From contig JAAUPI010000028.1 of NCBI GenBank assembly GCA_012035135.1, positions 1-35,494 of the forward strand: DNA of 35,494 nucleotides. Direction: 5' to 3'. This DNA comes from Microcoleus sp. CSU_2_2 (GTDB taxonomy: Bacteria > Cyanobacteriota > Cyanobacteriia > Cyanobacteriales > Microcoleaceae). Below the pieces are notes generated by a model. That model did not search any database. It saw only the letters and a program-made list of their open reading frames with translations, and was not told the origin of the DNA. Below, one piece after another: positions 23,390-30,945 of the stretch; the stretch's first letter is position 1; each line of letters starts with the position of its first letter. A program made the position numbers and the translations under genes.

Positions 23390-25675
23390 ATGACGCGAGA
23401 GGAAGCACTGCGGCGAATTCACCGGGCAGCCGAGGAAAAATTGACCGAACTGGATTTGTCGGGGTTGGAGTTGGAGGAATTGCCACCGGAGATTGGCAAG
23501 TGCACGCAGCTTGAGACGTTGGTGTTGGGGAAGGTGGAAAAATGGGAATGGGTTGATGATAAACCGATTCCGAAACTAATCACTAATCAATTAAGAAAAC
23601 TGCCAGAGGAATTGCGCTCGCTCTTAAATTTGCGATCGATCCACCTCAGTGGCAATCCCTTCGGAAAAATGCCAGAATTGCTACTGAAAATCAAGCAATT
23701 AGAGAGTTTAAATTTAGTCAGTATTGGTTTAACAGAAATTCCAGAAGTCATCGGCCAACTGTCGAATCTGACAAGGCTTTACCTCAGTAACAATCAGATT
23801 ACATCCATCCCAGAAGTCATCGGCCAACTGTCGAATCTGACAAGGCTTGTCCTCAGTAACAATCAGATTGAAAAAATTCCAGAATGCTTAGAAACACTGC
23901 CAAAACTTGAAAAACTCGACCTCCGCGGCAATCCCCTGCCCATTTCTCCAGAAGTTCTAGGCCCGGTAAACTTGAGCGAGGATCCTGGTACTCCCACCGC
24001 CATCTTCAACTATCTCCGCAAACTCCGCAGCGGCGAAGTTCGCCCCCTCAACGAAGCCAAAGTCCTCCTCGTCGGCCAAGCCAGCGTCGGCAAAACCTCC
24101 CTCATCAACCGCCTCATTAACAACAAATACAACCCCAACGAACCCCAAACCGACGGACTAAACATCACAAACTGGCAAATTACTGTCAACACCAAAAACG
24201 TCAAACTCAACGTCTGGGACTTCGGCGGACAAGAAATCTACCACGCCACCCACCAATTTTTCCTCACCAAACGCAGCCTCTACCTGCTAGTGTGCAACTG
24301 CCGCACCAGCGAAGACGAAAACCGCCTCGAATACTGGCTGAAACTGATCGAAAGCTTCGGCGACGCATCCCCCGTCATCATCATCGGCAACAAGTGCGAC
24401 GAACAACCCCTGGATCTCAACCGCAAAGCCTTGCGCGACAAATATCCCAACATCAAAGCCATCCTCGAAACCTCCTGCCAAAGCGGAACGGGAATCGACG
24501 AACTCCGCAGCGCCATCCACACCGAAATCTCCCAACTCAAAGAAGTCTACGATCTTTTGCCGCTAAGCTGGTTTCAAGTCAAGCAGAGTCTAGAAACCCT
24601 GAACAAAGACTTCATCAATATGAGTGAATACGCAAGTATCTGCGGCAAACAAAACATCTGGGAAGAAACCGACAAAACCCAATTGCTGGAACTGCTGCAC
24701 AACCTGGGCATTGTCCTCAACTTCCGCGAACACCCCATCCTGCAATCCACCAACATCCTCAACCCTCACTGGGTGACAGAAGGAATCTATGCCCTCCTCA
24801 GCGACGAACATCTCAAAGTCAAAACTAAAGGCATTCTCACCTACGCCGAACTCAGCCGCATTCTCGACTCAAATAAATATCCCCGCCACCGTTACAACTG
24901 CCTCACCGAGTTGATGGGCGAATTTCAACTCTGCTTCCCTGTCAGGGATTGCGCCGCGCCGACTTTCCTCATCCCTGGCATCTTGCCCAAAGAAGAACCG
25001 GAAAATACCAAACTCGAAGGGGAAACTCTGGAATTTCAATACCACTACGACATCCTCCCCGACAGCATCGTCTCGCGCTTCATTGTCCTGATGCACGACA
25101 AAATCCACGACAAAATCCACTGGCGGACTGGCGTAATGCTTGCGTACTGCGAAGGCGCTGAGGCGTGCAACATCGCCCGCATCAAATCTGACCCGAAAGA
25201 TCGAAAAATCTTTATTGCCGTTAGCGGGCGGGAATCGACGCGGCGTTCTTTTCTCACCATAATTCGCGATACATTTAGCAAAATTCACAACTCTTTTGCG
25301 AACCTGAAATTTGGGCAATGGGTTCCTGTTCCCGGTTATCCCGATGCCGATCCGCTGGATTATGAGGAATTGCTGGGACACGAGGGTGAGGGCCTGAACA
25401 AATATTTTGTCGGCAAAAAACTTAAGCTGTGGCTGGATTTGCGGCAGTTGCTGGATGGGTATGATGCGATCGAACTTCGGCGCATGAGGCAAAGGGGCGA
25501 TCGAGATTTTGACTGTGAAGACGGCTATCCTGGAATTAATATTCACGTTCATCAAAAAAATGTCGATCGGCGTTCTGCAACAACTCACCAACACGGGCGT
25601 GGCGATAATTTTGGGGGCGATCGAATTCAAGGAGACAAGATAATGGGCAATGCCGATGAAACTCCCCAACGCTGA
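23390..25675 (+). CDS. LRR-Roc-COR GTPase (Roco protein) with C-terminal GDxxx repeats
   Basis: 761 residues. Domains: leucine-rich repeats at about 15-200 (two copies of PEVIGQLSNLTRLxLSNNQI are nearly identical in DNA); Roc GTPase at about 215-380 with P-loop GQASVGKT (229-236), WDFGGQE (276-282) and NKCD (334-337); COR at about 395-700 (HWVTEGIYALL, then VPVPGYPDADPLDYEELLGH). The tail has a GDNFG-GDRIQ-GDKIM run at 738-752. Roco GTPases dimerise through COR and act as signalling switches; bacterial roles are poorly known. HDKIHDKIH (about 570) looks like a micro-duplication. The last 20-26 bases overlap the next gene in another frame, so translation is coupled. From about 23990 codons become markedly C-ending compared with the LRR part. 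Confidence 0.9.
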   Translation: MTREEALRRIHRAAEEKLTELDLSGLELEELPPEIGKCTQLETLVLGKVEKWEWVDDKPIPKLITNQLRKLPEELRSLLNLRSIHLSGNPFGKMPELLLKIKQLESLNLVSIGLTEIPEVIGQLSNLTRLYLSNNQITSIPEVIGQLSNLTRLVLSNNQIEKIPECLETLPKLEKLDLRGNPLPISPEVLGPVNLSEDPGTPTAIFNYLRKLRSGEVRPLNEAKVLLVGQASVGKTSLINRLINNKYNPNEPQTDGLNITNWQITVNTKNVKLNVWDFGGQEIYHATHQFFLTKRSLYLLVCNCRTSEDENRLEYWLKLIESFGDASPVIIIGNKCDEQPLDLNRKALRDKYPNIKAILETSCQSGTGIDELRSAIHTEISQLKEVYDLLPLSWFQVKQSLETLNKDFINMSEYASICGKQNIWEETDKTQLLELLHNLGIVLNFREHPILQSTNILNPHWVTEGIYALLSDEHLKVKTKGILTYAELSRILDSNKYPRHRYNCLTELMGEFQLCFPVRDCAAPTFLIPGILPKEEPENTKLEGETLEFQYHYDILPDSIVSRFIVLMHDKIHDKIHWRTGVMLAYCEGAEACNIARIKSDPKDRKIFIAVSGRESTRRSFLTIIRDTFSKIHNSFANLKFGQWVPVPGYPDADPLDYEELLGHEGEGLNKYFVGKKLKLWLDLRQLLDGYDAIELRRMRQRGDRDFDCEDGYPGINIHVHQKNVDRRSATTHQHGRGDNFGGDRIQGDKIMGNADETPQR
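23741..23869 (+). repeat. Tandem duplication of one LRR unit
   Basis: 23741-23800 and 23810-23869 are identical at 58 of 60 positions, with a 69-bp period (one 23-residue LRR). This is a recent in-frame expansion of the sensor-like domain of the Roco protein. Confidence 0.8.
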
Positions 25676-25991
25676 AGCTGCATTTATCGATATTCACAAA
25701 TTGCGTGACTACAGCTTAAACACCGAACACGATCGGGGAAAACACAAAGCTAGATTATTTCTTGCTATCCTAGGGTTAAGTGTTGAAGATGCCGAAGAAC
25801 TCCAATCTATCCTGTTAGAAGTAATTCAAATCTATGATGCCATCTCCACCAGCCAAGATGAATACGGTCAACGCTATGTTGTGGATTTTCCTCTAACTCG
25901 CAATGAAAACACCGCAACAATTCGCAGCACTTGGATTGTCCGTCCTACAGAAACTTTTCCGCGACTCACTAGCTGTTATATTCGGAGATAA
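25656..25991 (+). CDS. DUF6883-type protein (putative toxin/effector)
   Basis: 111 residues from ATG 25656 (MKLPNAEAAFIDIHKLRDYS); an in-frame ATG at 25650 is an alternative. It fits the small family I know as DUF6883: a PNAE/KLRDYxLNxEHxxGKHKARLF start and a DEYGQRYVVDFPLT...IRSTWIVR...FPRLTSCY ending. Charged, His-rich spots (H, R, K in EHDRGKHKAR) look like possible catalytic or nucleic-acid-binding residues. Relatives occur as stand-alone ORFs beside DUF4926 ORFs and at the ends of bacterial secreted toxins, which suggests a toxin with DUF4926 as its partner. It starts inside the 3' end of the Roco gene and ends 3 bases before the next gene. Confidence 0.75.
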   Translation: MKLPNAEAAFIDIHKLRDYSLNTEHDRGKHKARLFLAILGLSVEDAEELQSILLEVIQIYDAISTSQDEYGQRYVVDFPLTRNENTATIRSTWIVRPTETFPRLTSCYIRR

Positions 25992-25994
25992 ATT

Positions 25995-26624
25995 ATGCTA
26001 AAGACAATTTCAAAATTACAATTACTCGATGTTGTTGCCCTCACAGAAGATTTACCCGACCATCATTTATTGGCAGGTCAAGTAGGGACGATCGTTGAGT
26101 TTTTAGCTGCTGAAGTTTATGAAGTCGAATTCAGCGATGACGACGGACAAACTTATGCAATGTTGCCATTACACAGCAGCCAACTGTTACAATTAAAATA
26201 TAATCCTACACCAGAAAATACCCAAATGTCGAACAATATCTATCAATACGGTCAAGGCGATAAAGTTGCCGGCGATAAAGTTGCCGGCGATAAAGTTGCA
26301 GGTGATAAAATTGGGCGAGATAAAATTATTAATAATGCCAACATGGCAGAAATTTTCAAATTAATTTTATCGATGCGCGAAACCGCCTTGCAGTTTCCTG
26401 AAGATATTCGCGAGGGCGTAATTATCGATATTGAAGATGTGGAAACTGAAATCAAGAAACCGGAAAGCCAATGGAATAAAGCTCGATTAAAAAAGAGTCT
26501 GACTGCGTTGATTGCTGCGGGTACTGCGATCGCGATTCCGATCGCAGGGATGACTGATTTTGCTAATACTGCGATCGATGTGGCTAATAAGGTTGGTATC
26601 GAAATTCAGCTACCAACACGCTAA
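25995..26624 (+). CDS. DUF4926 protein fused to GDKVA pentad repeats and a C-terminal helical/hydrophobic module
   Basis: 209 residues in three parts. Residues 1-70 (LLDVVALTEDLPDHHLLAGQ, EVEFSDDDGQTYAMLPL) match DUF4926, a small beta-rich domain usually encoded alone next to DUF6883. Residues 88-111 are a pentad array GDKVA-GDKVA-GDKVA-GDKIG-RDKI. Residues 116-209 are helical (EIFKLILSMRETALQFPEDI, VEDVETEIKKPESQWNK-like) and end in a hydrophobic stretch (LTALIAAGTAIAIPIAGM). The internal Met78 (MSNNIYQYGQGDKV) looks like a former start, so two proteins may have fused. The C-terminal part resembles modules seen in cyanobacterial conflict proteins, possibly of the bacterial TRADD-N/death-like type; this is a guess. 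The role could be antitoxin plus adaptor to the Roco protein. Confidence 0.7.
   Translation: MLKTISKLQLLDVVALTEDLPDHHLLAGQVGTIVEFLAAEVYEVEFSDDDGQTYAMLPLHSSQLLQLKYNPTPENTQMSNNIYQYGQGDKVAGDKVAGDKVAGDKIGRDKIINNANMAEIFKLILSMRETALQFPEDIREGVIIDIEDVETEIKKPESQWNKARLKKSLTALIAAGTAIAIPIAGMTDFANTAIDVANKVGIEIQLPTR
26256..26327 (+). repeat. In-frame 15-bp tandem repeat coding for GDKVA pentads
   Basis: GGCGATAAAGTTGCC is repeated three times and followed by two diverged units, coding for GDKVA x3, GDKIG, RDKI. Near-identity of units points to recent expansion by slippage or unequal exchange. Compare the GDxxx run at the end of the Roco gene (about 25601-25645). Confidence 0.85.
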
Positions 26625-27206
26625 ATTATCAAAAATATCCCCAAATCCTGTAGGGGCGGGTTCGCCAACCATCTACAAATTTCACAAACAATCTCAAAAA
26701 CCCGCCCTATCCCCGTGATTGTTTAGATGAACATCTTACCCATAAAATCGCGGTACATTTATATTGTTGGTGTAGTGGGGGCGGGTTTTTGAGATGATTC
26801 ATTTTTATTGTGAATTGTTGGCGAACCCGCCCCTACAAATATGGTTGATAATAATCTAATGCCAAAAATATTACCCATAAATTAATGGTACATTGGTATT
26901 GTTGGTGTGGTGGGGGCGGGTTTTTGAGATGATTCATTTTTATTGTGAATTGTTGGCGAACCCGCCCCTACAGATTATTGACAGCAGATAAGCGAGGAAG
27001 AGCCTCGATCGTCCCCATACAGCAAATTCCTGATATAAAAGATCGCGTCCGGTGAACTGAGAGCTTGCAGGCCTTTCAATAATGCTGTTAAGTCTCAAGT
27101 CCCGATCGCCCTCCCCGCTGTTTCCCTCGATCGCTCCTGCCCGGAATTGCCTCAAATCAGTTAAAGTAAGAAAAATAAGCGCAAGTACCGTCACTTTTGA
27201 GGGACA
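26625..27206. other. Intergenic region at the right edge of the accessory insert
   Basis: About 580 bp, dominated by GGGGCGGGTT-type inverted repeats (26649-26972). The frame at 26940-27194 on the minus strand spans repeat DNA and lacks features of a gene. Confidence 0.55.
26649..26972. repeat. Cluster of GGGGCGGGTT palindromic repeats with a 102-bp direct duplication
   Basis: 26736-26837 and 26871-26972 are 102-bp direct repeats differing at about 7 positions, all in the first 40 bases; the last 60 are identical. Each contains inverted arms GGGGCGGGTT and AACCCGCCCC. A third, inverted and shorter copy lies at 26649-26709 (TGTAGGGGCGGGTTCGCC ... AAAACCCGCCC). These look like MITE-type elements that inserted or duplicated recently. 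Confidence 0.7.
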
Positions 27207-27848
27207 ATGGCATCCTCTTCCTCTGTAGCAGTTCGCGAACTCCCCCTATTTCCGTTGCCGGAAGTGGTTCTATTTCCTGGTAGACCGCTGCCGCTGCAAA
27301 TTTTTGAGTTTCGCTACCGAATCATGATGAATACGATTTTGGAGAGCGATCGCCGTTTTGGCGTCCTCATGTGGGACCCCAACGAAAATAAAGTCTCTGC
27401 CGTCGGCTGCTGCGCCGAAGTCATTCACTGTCAGCGCCTCCCGGACGATCGCATGAAAATTATGACTCTCGGACAGCAGCGGTTCCGAGTGCTCGACGCC
27501 GTTCGGGAAAAACCCTATTTAGTCGGTCTAGTAGAATGGATTGAAGACGCACCGCCGCAACAAGACCTCAGACCTTTGGGAAAAGATGTCGAACAACTAC
27601 TTCGAGATGTAGTTCGCCTCTCCAGTAAATTGATGGATCAGTCGATCGACTTGCCGGAAGATATTCCCAGTTTGCCTACAGAACTATCCTATTGGGTCGC
27701 CAGCTACCTTTACGGCGCAGCGACAGAACAGCAAACTCTTCTAGAACTGCAAGATACTGCTGCTAGATTGGAACGCGAAACAGAAATTTTGACTTCGACT
27801 CGCAATCACTTGGCAGCTAGGACTGTACTCAAAGATACGCTCAGATAG
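27207..27848 (+). CDS. LON substrate-binding domain protein
   Basis: 213 residues consisting of a Lon N-terminal (LON/PUA-like) domain with no ATPase or protease part: RELPLFPLPEVVLFPGRPLP, LQIFEFRYRIMMNTILESDR, FGVLMW and GQQRFRVLD are the domain hallmarks. Similar stand-alone LON proteins are common in cyanobacteria and are often found just downstream of the rpsL-rpsG-fusA-tuf-rpsJ operon; here about 5 kb of accessory DNA separates them. The exact function is unknown (possibly substrate binding in protein quality control). Confidence 0.9.
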   Translation: MASSSSVAVRELPLFPLPEVVLFPGRPLPLQIFEFRYRIMMNTILESDRRFGVLMWDPNENKVSAVGCCAEVIHCQRLPDDRMKIMTLGQQRFRVLDAVREKPYLVGLVEWIEDAPPQQDLRPLGKDVEQLLRDVVRLSSKLMDQSIDLPEDIPSLPTELSYWVASYLYGAATEQQTLLELQDTAARLERETEILTSTRNHLAARTVLKDTLR

Positions 27849-28167
27849 TCAATTTTTACAGAATTGAACATCCTCAGTTCTGCCTCGGACCACAACTCCT
27901 TTCCAGGTGGCCGTCCCAAACAGCGATCGATCGAAACATCGAAAACACGCCGATTTTAAACTTTTTGTTCCGAAAAGCTAAGGGAAGGGGAAGGAGAAAC
28001 CCACACTTAAAAGCGTGGAATTGCGATCGAGGCATTTTGTCAAAATTCGCTGCCCGTCTTCATACAATTCTGGTTTTTGCATGGGCTTTCAACTCACAAA
28101 GGCAAGTTTTTTTCTTCATCCTTACCTTCCCCTAACCCTTCCTTTTCCTCTTCTTTAATAACTGCTT
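27849..28167. other. Intergenic region between LON gene and HEAT/PspA-like gene
   Basis: About 320 bp with no credible ORF. CT-rich stretches (CTTCATCCTTACCTTCCCC) occur near the right end. No clear promoter or terminator could be fixed by eye. Confidence 0.4.
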
Positions 28168-29109
28168 GTGTTAGAAAATTTCGACCAACCGAAACCATAC
28201 GATGCTGTCAGAGGCGGTCAGTTATCGCCACCTGTAGGCGGTCTTGTCCTCGGCGGACTAGCAGGAATTAAGCACCGACTGTCTAGTTCTGTTAACGAAC
28301 ATCGAATCGCCGCCCTGAATGAGACTTTGAATTACGGGGATGCAGGCTTAAAAATTGCGATCGCAATTTGTCAAAGCGAAACAGGACCAGTGCAACAAGC
28401 CGCCTGCGATTTACTCCGACAAAGACTGAGTGCGATCGCCAGAGAAAAGTTACTGGCATTTGTATCTTCAAGTTCAAAAACTGAAGCAGACAAAGGTGTC
28501 AAAAAATTAGGAAAATCGGTCGGTGCGATCGGACAAAATAATGTCCCAGAAAAAAACAACGATCGACACTTGTCTGAAGCACAACTAATATTTGAAACAA
28601 TTGCCCAACAGATTGCACCAAATTTGTTGCTTTTAGAAGCATTAGTAGCGTCTGTAAGTCTTGAAGAATTTACTAGCGAACTGATGAAGCTGTGGGAATT
28701 ATTAATTTTAGAAATTCAGGAACCCCTCAAAGAATTGCGTCAAGCTGTGGCTAGTGCTATCTCTTCTCAACTGCGGATTCAGTGGCAATACAACCAAGCT
28801 GAATCTCAAGCAAATCAGTGGAAGCAGAGGGCTCTGATAGCTCTTCAGAGAGGCGATGAAAATTTGGTTCGCCATGCCTGGGTTCGCAAGCAGATTCAAG
28901 CCGATACGGCAGCCGAACTCAAAATTGATTTGGACGAGGAAACCGTGCGAGTAGAAACTCTTAACCGCAATTTACTAGCTTTGGAAAGTAAGATTACTGA
29001 AGCTAATTCTAAGAAAGAAACACTCAAGATGCAGCTTCATTTTGCCAAAGTACAAGAGCAAATTAATTGCACTTTCAGCCAAATCAACAACATCTTTTTT
29101 AGTCCTTAG
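28168..29109 (+). CDS. HEAT-like repeat / PspA (IM30-like) fusion protein
   Basis: 313 residues from a GTG at 28168 (no obvious ribosome site). The N-terminal 90 residues (AVRGGQLSPPVGGLVLGGLA, then ALNETLNYGDAGLKIAIAI and VQQAACDLLRQRL) are of the HEAT-like type seen in many cyanobacterial scaffold proteins. The C-terminal half (about 175-305) resembles the long helices of PspA/Vipp1: LKELRQAVASAISSQLRIQW, YNQAESQANQWKQRALIALQ, RGDENLVRHAW, and TLNRNLLALESKITEANSKK. PspA/IM30 proteins are ESCRT-III-like and remodel or protect membranes. The usual PspA N-terminal membrane helix is replaced by the HEAT-like part, so membrane binding may differ. A membrane-stress role is inferred. Confidence 0.7.
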   Translation: MLENFDQPKPYDAVRGGQLSPPVGGLVLGGLAGIKHRLSSSVNEHRIAALNETLNYGDAGLKIAIAICQSETGPVQQAACDLLRQRLSAIAREKLLAFVSSSSKTEADKGVKKLGKSVGAIGQNNVPEKNNDRHLSEAQLIFETIAQQIAPNLLLLEALVASVSLEEFTSELMKLWELLILEIQEPLKELRQAVASAISSQLRIQWQYNQAESQANQWKQRALIALQRGDENLVRHAWVRKQIQADTAAELKIDLDEETVRVETLNRNLLALESKITEANSKKETLKMQLHFAKVQEQINCTFSQINNIFFSP

Positions 29110-29151
29110 CTCCCACATTCTGAGAAGGCAAATTGTTTGATTTCAGACTTG

Positions 29152-29784
29152 TTAGAAACAAAACTTTATTGAATCAATTAAATTTGCGCGATCCAACTTA
29201 GCCCCTTCCAGATTAGCACCCCAAAGAAATGCTCCGCTCAAGTTAGCATCGCGCAAATCTGCTCCTCTCAAATCAGCCCCGTGAAGATTGGCTTGACATA
29301 AACAAGCTCCTCTCAAATCGGCTTCTTTCAGAGAAGCTCCCCGTAACTTTGCCTCAGATAAATTCGCTTTTCTCAGGTTTGTTGCATCCAAGCAAGCATC
29401 TATGAGGTTCGCCTCTATGAGGTTTGCCTCCTCCAAGGATGCTCCGCTTAAATTGACACCCAGCATTTTACTGTCGTTCAAACAGGCATTTTCTAGGTTC
29501 GCTTCAATCAAGTCAGCTCCTGTTAATCTTGCGAAAGTCAGATCTGCTTCCGTTAAGTTTGCCCAATTTAATTGACTCATAACTAAGCAAGCATTTCTGA
29601 GGTTTGCACCTATTAAGTTTGCCCAACTTAGGTCTGCCAAAGCTAAATTGACCTCTTTTAAATTGGCACAGGCGAGATTAATATGACTCAGGAAAGCTTC
29701 TGACAAAGAAGCTTCTTTTAAGTTGGTTTCATGAAAATTCCTCTCTCCGGCTGCATATCTTTTCAGAAGTTCATCGGAATTCAT
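29152..29784 (-). CDS. Pentapeptide-repeat protein
   Basis: About 210 residues from ATG 29784 with AGAGGG eight bases upstream (the frame is open to 29850 but that overlaps pheA). From about residue 20 it is a continuous run of A(D/N)Lxx pentads (for example LSEANLRG, ADLRGANLHGADLRGADLRD), giving roughly 36 units and a right-handed beta-helix. A short N-terminal segment (MNSDELLKRYAAGERNFHET) is the standard cap of cyanobacterial members. Function unknown; some relatives mimic DNA or bind proteins. It lies 32 bp after pheA on the same strand and is probably co-transcribed. Confidence 0.9.
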   Translation of the reverse strand: MNSDELLKRYAAGERNFHETNLKEASLSEAFLSHINLACANLKEVNLALADLSWANLIGANLRNACLVMSQLNWANLTEADLTFARLTGADLIEANLENACLNDSKMLGVNLSGASLEEANLIEANLIDACLDATNLRKANLSEAKLRGASLKEADLRGACLCQANLHGADLRGADLRDANLSGAFLWGANLEGAKLDRANLIDSIKFCF

Positions 29785-29816
29785 GTTGTTACCCTCTAAG
29801 GTATAAGGTATCTCAT

Positions 29817-30749
29817 TTAACATTCTACTACCGAAATAACACTGTAACAACCAAAGATTTTTAAAGTTTCTGTGTGGGTTTTTAGCTCCTCTAGTGCCGA
29901 TCGCACTAATAATTCACAAACATCTGCTTCAATGTCCATAAAGAAAAGATATTCTCCGAGCGATCGCTTAGTCGGACGAGATTCAATCCGACTTAAATTA
30001 ATACCCCGACTAGCAAATACTTGCAAAGGTTTTACCAGCGCTCCCGGCATATTTGCAGGCACGCTAAAAGCTAACGACGTATGGGTACAATTAGATGGTT
30101 CCGCATCAGGGATCGAGCGATCGACAGATTTGGTGACAGATTTAATTAATGGGCGATCGGCTTTTCCGGCGTTTCTAAATTCATCAACACTTTTGCCGAG
30201 GGCCCAAAATCGAGTGTAATTGTCGGGATAATCGTTAATCGGGTGAGCGAGCATCGGCAAATTGTAAAGTTGGGCTGCTCTTGGGGCAGAGATTACCCCT
30301 ATACTTCTATCTTCCAGGTATTGCAATGCTTCAGTAGTTGAATTTGCCGGAATTAACTCAGCCGATGGGATAAACTGCCCCAACCACAACTGACACTGAG
30401 CTAGCGCTTGCGGGTGAGAGTAAACTTTTTGAATCTCCTGAAAACTTGTAGCATTTGACAGTAGGGCGTGGGAAATTGGCAAAACTAATGCGTGTTGAAT
30501 GCGGAGTCGATCGAGTCGCCACAGCGTATCTAAGGTTACTGTCACGCTACCTTCGATAGAATTTTCCACCGGTACAACTGCATAGTCAACCTGACCTGTG
30601 GCAGATGCCTCTAGCGCTTGGGAAATGGTTGAATAAGGACAAAGGGTGCATTCGGAATTAGTTTCTTGGCTCAACCACTTGAGATAAATCAGAGCGGCTG
30701 TTTCTGCATTAGTGCCTACGGGGCCGAGATGTGCGATCAAAATTTTCAT
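29817..30749 (-). CDS. pheA: Prephenate dehydratase
   Basis: 310 residues catalysing prephenate to phenylpyruvate (EC 4.2.1.51) in phenylalanine synthesis. The N-terminal catalytic domain has HLGPVGTNAETAAL, VPVENSIEGSVTVTLD, and NYTRFWALG, with the Thr-Arg-Phe of the active site. The C-terminal ACT domain (SLAFSVPANMPGALVKPLQV, then LSRIESRPTKRSLGEYLFF, with the ESRP motif) senses phenylalanine. A 35-residue linker (SVTKSVDRSIPDAEPSNCTH) between TRFWALG and ACT is longer than usual. It has no chorismate mutase part, as usual in cyanobacteria. Confidence 0.95.
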   Translation of the reverse strand: MKILIAHLGPVGTNAETAALIYLKWLSQETNSECTLCPYSTISQALEASATGQVDYAVVPVENSIEGSVTVTLDTLWRLDRLRIQHALVLPISHALLSNATSFQEIQKVYSHPQALAQCQLWLGQFIPSAELIPANSTTEALQYLEDRSIGVISAPRAAQLYNLPMLAHPINDYPDNYTRFWALGKSVDEFRNAGKADRPLIKSVTKSVDRSIPDAEPSNCTHTSLAFSVPANMPGALVKPLQVFASRGINLSRIESRPTKRSLGEYLFFMDIEADVCELLVRSALEELKTHTETLKIFGCYSVISVVEC

Positions 30750-30945
30750 AATCTGACAAGTTATGTTACAAATCTTTGCTTAACTCTCATCAAGGAGTAA
30801 CTATGATGAGGAAATTACTGACTTTCTAGAAGCTTTTTTCAGTTATTTCTCGGATGACATTGCTCGCTGCGTGACCTATGTCACCTGAAAAAGAGTTATG
30901 GTTTATTAAGATATGCTTACGAATCCTATATTGTGACATCCTCTC

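Noticed and set aside
23134-23514. 126-residue plus-strand ORF before the Roco gene
   Set aside because: Runs through palindromic repeats and into the Roco gene in another frame.
26649-26972. CRISPR array
   Set aside because: Only two direct copies of about 102 bp plus one inverted copy; no short regular repeats with unique spacers and no cas genes.
26940-27194. 84-residue minus-strand ORF before the LON gene
   Set aside because: Spans repeat DNA and has no ribosome site or family pattern.
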